DNA of 48,385 nucleotides from Lachnospiraceae bacterium. GTDB taxonomy: Bacteria; Bacillota; Clostridia; Lachnospirales; Lachnospiraceae. The stretch lies in contig JAQVHQ010000025.1 in the NCBI GenBank assembly GCA_028696165.1, positions 1-48,385 on the forward strand, given 5' to 3'. Below the pieces are notes generated by a model that saw only the letters and a list, made by a program, of their open reading frames with translations, was not told the origin of the DNA and did no database searches. The translations under genes and the position numbers were made by a program. This document shows, one piece after another, positions 43,229-48,385 of this stretch; the stretch's first letter is position 1; each line of letters starts with the position of its first letter.

Positions 43229-44608
43229 ATGTATACTATCGATTTTCAAAAACCTATACATATTCATTTCATCGGTATCGGCGGTATCAGTATGAGCGGT
43301 CTTGCAGAGATTCTCTTGCAGGAAGACTTTAAAATCTCCGGCTCTGATGCTAAGGAAAGCGACCTCACCAGACATTTAGAATCTCTCGGGGCCATTTTGT
43401 ATTATGGACAAAGAGCTTCTAATATAAAAGAAGGAATTGATCTGGTAGTTTATACCGCTGCTATTCATCCGGACAACCCTGAATTTAAACAGGCTAAGGA
43501 AAATCAGATTCCTATGCTGACCCGTGCTGAACTTTTAGGACAGATTATGCAGAATTATGAGACCCCTATTGCCGTATCCGGAACACATGGAAAGACCACT
43601 ACAACATCTATGGCTTCACACATTCTTCTGCATGCCAATGCAGACCCGACAATCAGTGTGGGCGGAATTCTCCCATCTATTCACGGTAATATCCGTGTAG
43701 GGCAATCCGAGACCTTCATCACAGAAGCCTGTGAATACACCAACAGTTTCTTAAGTTTCTTTCCCAAAATCAGTATCATACTAAACATGGACGCTGACCA
43801 TCTGGACTTTTTCAAAGACATAGATGATATTCGTCATTCCTTCCGCCGTTTTGCGCAGCTGCTGCCAGATGATGGAACTCTCATCATTAACAGCGACACT
43901 CCTGCCTATGAAACTGTAACAGAGGGACTTACCTGTGAAGTACTTACCTATGGTTTAGAGCATGAAGCTGACTATACTGCTAAGGATATCACTTATGACG
44001 AACTTGGGCATGCAACGTTTGACTGCTGCTATAAAGGAGAAAAAATCGGAACGTTTTCACTGAAGGTTCCTGGTATTCACAATGTGTCCAATGCACTGGC
44101 AACCATTGCACTTAGCCGTAAACTGAATATTGACATTTCTGTAATTCAGGAAGGACTGCTTAGCTTTACAGGAACAGACCGTCGTTTCCAGTACAAAGGC
44201 AAGGTTGGCGGCATCACAATTATCGATGATTACGCCCATCATCCTACAGAGATTGAAGCAACTTTAACCGCTGCGAAAAATTATCCGCACAAAACAACCT
44301 GGTGTGTCTTCCAACCGCACACCTATACAAGAACAAAAGCACTCTTGCCGGAATTTGCCCGCGCATTGACATTGGCAGATAAAGTTGTTCTTGCCGACAT
44401 CTATGCTGCACGCGAGAAGAACACCATCGGTATCTCCTCTGAGGATTTGCAGAAAGCCATTCAGGAATTAGGAACAGAATGTTACTATTTCCCAACATTT
44501 GACCAGATTGAAAATTTTTTATTAGAAAATTGTATCAACGGTGATTTGTTGATAACTATGGGGGCCGGAGACGTTGTAAATATCGGTGAAAAGCTTCTTG
44601 GAGAATAG
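43229..44608 (+). CDS. murC: UDP-N-acetylmuramate--L-alanine ligase
   Basis: 459 residues. N-terminal UDP-binding motif IHFIGIGGISMSGLAEILL, ATP loop VSGTHGKTTTTSM, central TEACEYTNSFL and NMDADHLDFF, and the C-terminal YAHHPTEI and FQPHTYTRT motifs are all in place. It adds L-Ala to UDP-MurNAc in cytoplasmic peptidoglycan synthesis. AAAGGAG lies seven bases before the start. It is the first of the plus-strand genes and ends in a strong terminator. Confidence 0.97.
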   Translation: MYTIDFQKPIHIHFIGIGGISMSGLAEILLQEDFKISGSDAKESDLTRHLESLGAILYYGQRASNIKEGIDLVVYTAAIHPDNPEFKQAKENQIPMLTRAELLGQIMQNYETPIAVSGTHGKTTTTSMASHILLHANADPTISVGGILPSIHGNIRVGQSETFITEACEYTNSFLSFFPKISIILNMDADHLDFFKDIDDIRHSFRRFAQLLPDDGTLIINSDTPAYETVTEGLTCEVLTYGLEHEADYTAKDITYDELGHATFDCCYKGEKIGTFSLKVPGIHNVSNALATIALSRKLNIDISVIQEGLLSFTGTDRRFQYKGKVGGITIIDDYAHHPTEIEATLTAAKNYPHKTTWCVFQPHTYTRTKALLPEFARALTLADKVVLADIYAAREKNTIGISSEDLQKAIQELGTECYYFPTFDQIENFLLENCINGDLLITMGAGDVVNIGEKLLGE

Positions 44609-44619
44609 TTATCCACACT

Positions 44620-44669
44620 ATCCACATATTTATACACAATTTTAGTGTATAAATATGTGGATTTTTTTG
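44620..44669 (+). terminator. murC terminator
   Basis: ATCCACATATTTATACAC (44620..44637) pairs exactly with 44645..44662 around AATTTTA and is followed by a run of T. The stem contains DnaA-box-like nonamers. Confidence 0.85.
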
Positions 44670-44835
44670 TGTATAATTCTGTTTACATAAAATGACACCT
44701 GCATTTTACATTTTTCTTTATTTTTCTTGTTTTTTCAGCATTTTTAGTTGCTCATAATTATTATTTCCCTATTTTTTCCACACTATCCACACTATCCACA
44801 TTATCCACAATCCTCTTATGAGAAAATACGGGCTA

Positions 44836-44864
44836 TTTGCATTCCGAAAACTCTGTGCTATAAT
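44836..44864 (+). promoter_or_regulatory. promoter of dnaD-dnaC-prs unit
   Basis: TTTGCA (44836..44841), 17-base spacer, TATAAT (44859..44864), start near 44871. It lies inside a longer open frame that begins at 44818, which argues for the later start at 44920. Confidence 0.7.
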
Positions 44865-44919
44865 GCACATAGTCTTAGGAAAACTATGTATTTTCCACAG
44901 AAACAGGAGTGATATACAC

Positions 44920-46062
44920 ATGAGTCCAATTAAATTAAAAAGTCCCTATGAAGGGAACATTACTATAATTTCCAATGATTTTATCGACCACTATATGCCT
45001 CAGGCAAATGGTGAATTTGTAAAAATCTATTTATATCTGCTGAGAAACCTGAATAAAAGCACTTCTTCCTTTTTACTGGACGCTGCTGCTGATTCTCTAT
45101 GCTGTACAGAAAATGATATCGTCCGTGCCCTGCTCTACTGGGAACGCGTGGGAATCTTAAAACTGCATCATGATTCGGAGAATAATATCAGCAGTATTGA
45201 TTTTGTTTTATTACATAGAAGTTCTGAACGTATTCGTTCAACTGCACCTGCTGCAAATCCAATCGAGGCTCCGGTTACCATACCTGGTGAAGCAGCTTCA
45301 CCTGCAGCCCCTGCTCATAGTCCTGCTGTAAACATTGCATCAGCTGATGCTGTAATGGAACCGCAGACTGCAAAGCAGCCTAAAAAGACACTGACTGCAT
45401 CCAAAGTATCTCAGTTAAAATCAAATCCAGAGGTAAAACAGCTTTTATTTATTGCACAGCAGTATCTTGGAAAAACCTTATCTCCCACAGAAGCTGAACG
45501 TATCTTATACTTCTATGATGAACTTGATTTTTCTTTTGATTTGATTGAATATCTGATTGAATACTGTGTAACTAAAGGAAAGAAAGGTATCCGCTATATT
45601 GAATCTGTTGCTTTTGCATGGCATCAGGACGGCATCACTACCGTTGCCATGGCCAAGGAAGCTTCGAACCTTCACAGCGGTCAGTATTACAATATTATGA
45701 AAGCCTTAGGCATCCGCAACCGGGATCCGATTGAGCCCGAAATCAAGATGATGGATGTCTGGTTAAAGGAATATGGGTTTACTATGGATATTATCCAGGA
45801 AGCCTGCACACGTACGATTCAACAGACGAATCAGCCCAGTTTTCAGTATGCAGATGGTATCTTAAGCAAGTGGAATCAGAGTCATGTACATCATCTGGCT
45901 GACATCAATGAATTAGATGAAGCACATAAGCAGGCATCTGCCCGTGCGAAACAACAGAAGACCACACAGAATCGTCCGCAAAACGGCAATTCTTTTAATA
46001 ATTTCCATCAGCGCACTTACGATGTAGATGCACTTGAAAAGCAGCTATTGAACCGCAAATAG
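44920..46062 (+). CDS. DnaD-domain replication initiation protein
   Basis: About 380 residues. N-terminal winged-helix part (MSPIKLKSPYEGNITIIS, FVKIYLYLLRNLNKSTSSF), a Pro/Ala linker (~125-160), then two DnaD/DnaB C-terminal-type helical domains (LGKTLSPTEAERILYFYDEL; KEYGFTMDIIQEACTRTI) with the YxxxILxxW-like ending YADGILSKWNQS. Such proteins help load the replicative helicase. The start at 44920 has AGGAG about ten bases upstream and lies after the promoter. It is followed 16 bases later by a DnaC-type ATPase gene. Confidence 0.88.
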   Translation: MSPIKLKSPYEGNITIISNDFIDHYMPQANGEFVKIYLYLLRNLNKSTSSFLLDAAADSLCCTENDIVRALLYWERVGILKLHHDSENNISSIDFVLLHRSSERIRSTAPAANPIEAPVTIPGEAASPAAPAHSPAVNIASADAVMEPQTAKQPKKTLTASKVSQLKSNPEVKQLLFIAQQYLGKTLSPTEAERILYFYDELDFSFDLIEYLIEYCVTKGKKGIRYIESVAFAWHQDGITTVAMAKEASNLHSGQYYNIMKALGIRNRDPIEPEIKMMDVWLKEYGFTMDIIQEACTRTIQQTNQPSFQYADGILSKWNQSHVHHLADINELDEAHKQASARAKQQKTTQNRPQNGNSFNNFHQRTYDVDALEKQLLNRK

Positions 46063-46078
46063 GAAACGAGGTACCAGC

Positions 46079-47065
46079 ATGGCATTAAAAAATGCGCAAT
46101 ACGATATCATTATGAAGGAATATAATCATAGACAGTTCCAGAATAAGCATCTTCAGGATGAACATATACAGGAGGCTTACGCTGCTATTCCCCGGCTTGA
46201 AGCAATTGATCAGGATATTGCTTCACTTAGTCTAAAGAAAGCAAAAGATTTACTGTTTGAACAGCCCAATTCTTTTGATTTGCCTGCGGCAATCAAAAAG
46301 TTGAGCAAAGAACGTCAGGATTTACTAAAAGAACACGGATTTCCTTCTGATTATCTTGAGATGCATTACACATGCCCTATCTGTCAGGATACTGGATATG
46401 TAGGCAGTGAAAAGTGCACATGTTTTAAAAAAGCGACTATAAATCTACTTTATGCACAATCAAACATGAAAGAATTACTTGAAAAAGAGAACTTTAAACT
46501 ATTTTCTTTTGACTATTATTCTGATAGAATAGTAAACGAGGCTACTGGGCAGACTGCTTTAGATACCGCAAAGCACGCGCTCGGCATTGCAAAACAATTC
46601 GTAGCTAATTTTGATATTACTTTTGACAACATCTTCTTTTATGGCGATACAGGTGTAGGTAAAACCTTTCTTTCCCATTGCATTGCAAAGGAACTGATTG
46701 ATTCTTCCCATTGTGTCATCTATTTTTCTGCATATGATTTATTTGAAGAGTTGGCCAAAAGTGCTTTTTCGCGGGAAAAGGATGATGAGTCCAATGCTTA
46801 TATCTTTGACTGCGATTTACTAATCATCGATGATCTGGGAACAGAGCTTACTAATAGTTTTGTTGCATCCCAGTTGTTTTTGTGCGTAAATGAACGAATT
46901 CAGCGAAAGAAGCCAACAATTATATCTACTAATTTAACCATAGATAACTTTATTGAACGTTATTCGGAGCGTATCTTCTCCCGTATCAGCAGCAACTATT
47001 CTATGCTGAAATTAATCGGTGAGGACATTCGTATTCAGAAACGTCTTTTAGGAGGAAAAAAATAA
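46079..47065 (+). CDS. DnaC/DnaI-like helicase loader ATPase
   Basis: 328 residues. A Cys-rich zinc module (CPICQDTGYVGSEKCTC, ~102-118) comes before the AAA+ core: Walker A GDTGVGKTFLS, Walker B LLIIDDLGTE, then IISTNLTIDNFIERYSERIF (sensor-1 Asn) and the Arg finger region SRI. This fits the primosomal DnaC/DnaI loaders. It lies between the dnaD-like gene and PRPP synthase, with AACGAGGTA before the start. It should load the replicative helicase with the DnaD-type partner. Confidence 0.92.
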   Translation: MALKNAQYDIIMKEYNHRQFQNKHLQDEHIQEAYAAIPRLEAIDQDIASLSLKKAKDLLFEQPNSFDLPAAIKKLSKERQDLLKEHGFPSDYLEMHYTCPICQDTGYVGSEKCTCFKKATINLLYAQSNMKELLEKENFKLFSFDYYSDRIVNEATGQTALDTAKHALGIAKQFVANFDITFDNIFFYGDTGVGKTFLSHCIAKELIDSSHCVIYFSAYDLFEELAKSAFSREKDDESNAYIFDCDLLIIDDLGTELTNSFVASQLFLCVNERIQRKKPTIISTNLTIDNFIERYSERIFSRISSNYSMLKLIGEDIRIQKRLLGGKK

Positions 47066-48243
47066 TGGAACAGAAGAACACCCCAACTCTCAACACCCTT
47101 CCGGTAGGAAGACTCGGAATTATCGCCATGGACAGCTGCAAAACAGTCGGCGAAAAAGTAAACAACTATCTGGTTCAGTGGAGAAAAGAGCGCGAACACG
47201 AATCCAAGGGAACCCTTGCGTTCGACGGATACGAACGCGACAGTTTCCTTATTGAATCCGCAGTTCCAAGATTTGGTTCAGGAGAAGCTAAAGGTGTTAT
47301 CAAACAGTCTGTCCGTGGAGATGATATATTCATCCTGCTGGATGTATGTAACTACAGCATGACCTACTCTCTTCGCGGAGAAATCAATCACATGTCTCCA
47401 GATGATCACTACGCTGATTTAAAAAGAATTATTGCCGCTGTAGGCGGAAAAGCAAGACGTATCAATGTCATCATGCCATTCTTATATGAAAGCCGCCAGC
47501 ATAAACGCTCCAACAGAGAATCCCTGGACTGTGCCAATGCACTGCAGGAATTAGTTGATATGGGTGTAGAGAACATCATTACCTTTGATGCTCATGATGC
47601 CCGTGTCCAAAATGCTATTCCGCTGCATGGATTTGAGACAGTACAGCCTGCTTATCAGTTTATCAAAGGGCTGCTGCGCAAAGAGCCTGATTTAAAATTA
47701 GACAATGAACACCTCATGGTTATCAGTCCTGACGAAGGCGGTATGGGAAGAGCTATCTACATCGCTAATGTTCTCGGTGTAGATATGGGTATGTTCTACA
47801 AGAGAAGAGATTATTCTACTATTATCGATGGACGCAATCCTATCGTTGCTCACGAATTCTTAGGGGCAGACGTAAAGGGTAAAGATATGATTATCATCGA
47901 TGATATGATTTCTTCCGGTGACAGCATGTTAGAAGTTGCCGCTCTGTTGAAAGAAAATGGTGCCAATAAAATCTTCATGTGTTCCACTTTTGGTTTGTTC
48001 ACCAATGGTATGGAGAAATTTGACAAGGCATTCGAAGAAGGTATTTTCAACCGTGTGCTTACAACTAATTTAGTTTATCAGACACCAGAATTACTGGAAC
48101 GTCCTTACTATATTAACTGTGATCTCAGCAAATATATTGCACTGATTATTGATACCTTAAATCATGATGTATCTATCAGTCATCTGTTAGACCCGGTTGA
48201 CCGAATCAACAAATTGCTGACCAAATATCGTTCTGATAAATAA
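47065..48243 (+). CDS. prs: ribose-phosphate diphosphokinase (PRPP synthase)
   Basis: 392 residues, longer than the usual ~315. Visible: IINVIMPFLYESRQHKRSNRES (in part), IITFDAHDARVQNAIP (flag-like region), and the PRPP-binding loop DMIIIDDMISSGDSMLEVA. It makes PRPP for nucleotide and His/Trp synthesis. The N-terminus carries about 60-70 residues beyond the common start and matches the extended Lachnospiraceae form by my memory of that group. The ATG overlaps the upstream stop by one base; AGGAGG is about six bases upstream. Confidence 0.93.
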   Translation: MEQKNTPTLNTLPVGRLGIIAMDSCKTVGEKVNNYLVQWRKEREHESKGTLAFDGYERDSFLIESAVPRFGSGEAKGVIKQSVRGDDIFILLDVCNYSMTYSLRGEINHMSPDDHYADLKRIIAAVGGKARRINVIMPFLYESRQHKRSNRESLDCANALQELVDMGVENIITFDAHDARVQNAIPLHGFETVQPAYQFIKGLLRKEPDLKLDNEHLMVISPDEGGMGRAIYIANVLGVDMGMFYKRRDYSTIIDGRNPIVAHEFLGADVKGKDMIIIDDMISSGDSMLEVAALLKENGANKIFMCSTFGLFTNGMEKFDKAFEEGIFNRVLTTNLVYQTPELLERPYYINCDLSKYIALIIDTLNHDVSISHLLDPVDRINKLLTKYRSDK

Positions 48244-48385
48244 GAATTCACAACAATTTCTATATAGTGTCTGCTGATTAAACAGTTTGCGGCTCAAAAT
48301 CAGCAGGTGTATTCTATCAGTCCCAAAATCCAAATCAAGACAAAATGTATTCGTGCCTGAATCTTAAAAAGATTCGTCACAAATA
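48244..48385. other. 3' flank with a short hairpin
   Basis: CTGCTGATT (48271..48279) pairs with AATCAGCAG (48298..48306) around 18 bases, without a T-run, so it is not a clear terminator. No gene is seen before the window ends. Confidence 0.4.

Larger units (their letters stand above)
44609..44919 (+). promoter_or_regulatory. DnaA-box cluster ahead of dnaD/dnaC-like genes
   Basis: Nonamers matching or near TTATNCACA: 44609 (TTATCCACA), 44630 (TTATACACA), 44668..44676 (TTATACACA, minus), then four head-to-tail, abutting copies at 44774, 44783, 44792 and 44801 (TTTTCCACA, CTATCCACA twice, TTATCCACA), and 44891 (TTTTCCACA). The first three overlap the murC terminator. The four-copy block is about 27 bases before the -35 of the next promoter. 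The stretch is AT-rich. Confidence 0.8.

Noticed and set aside
44818-46062. Upstream ATG at 44818 as start of the dnaD-like gene
   Set aside because: The predicted promoter (44836..44864) lies downstream of it, and the first 34 residues do not resemble the family; 44920 has a proper ribosome site.

Overview
The window looks like the chromosome of a low-GC, anaerobic, spore-former-related Firmicute, most likely a member of the Lachnospiraceae (Blautia-like; the genus is my guess from gene content). Supporting signs are a GlgC/GlgD pair, a split transketolase, an anaerobic-RNR-activase-type radical SAM protein, spoVG, a large Firmicute-type SRP RNA, and families typical of that group (DUF5711, DUF6128, CmpB-like membrane protein, YesMN-regulated sugar ABC operon).

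Layout. 1-300: tandem strong rRNA-type promoters and a boxA-like leader that fire leftwards out of the window. 300-965: no gene; three ~93-bp direct repeats and a 285-bp imperfect palindrome. 966-8414 (minus): a hybrid histidine kinase next to a permease-less solute-binding lipoprotein, then CvpA, DUF5711 and a membrane LysM protein with an MPN-like domain lacking its metal ligands. 8544-11532 (minus): HD protein, split transketolase and transaldolase/F6P aldolase. 11752-16574 (minus): LacI regulator, recR, ybaB, dnaX, pfkA. 16575-17778: SRP RNA with a consensus promoter and several structured non-coding segments, including a second long palindrome. 17779-21363 (minus): tadA, radical SAM activase, DUF6128, a small protein, a CmpB-like membrane protein. 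21710-29877 (minus): a GH32-like glycosidase with its own ABC importer and a YesM/YesN two-component system. 30190-31952 (minus): GPH symporter plus a VOC protein. 32219-32292 (plus): tRNA-Pro(CGG). 32406-38199 (minus): MacAB-like export system (ATPase, adaptor, permease), a small membrane protein and a PatB/MalY aminotransferase, with a 53-bp tandem repeat array between ATPase and adaptor. 38571-42943 (minus): secreted 3D-domain protein, spoVG, glgD, glgC. 43229-48243 (plus): murC, then a DnaA-box cluster, then dnaD-like, dnaC-like and PRPP synthase genes.

How it fits together. Nearly all protein genes left of ~43.0 kb are on the minus strand and all right of it on the plus strand, with DnaA-box-like nonamers beside the switch and ahead of the helicase-loader genes. 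This suggests DnaA control of the loader operon and possibly proximity to a replication origin (inference; dnaA is not in the window). The sugar genes form one regulated import-and-hydrolysis unit, and pfk/transketolase/transaldolase supply central carbon flow.

I do not see a clear new defence system or mobile element. The least explained features are the two long palindromes, the pseudoknot-capable segment near the SRP RNA, the 53-bp array and the four-box DnaA array. Many promoter calls rest on hexamer match and spacing only.
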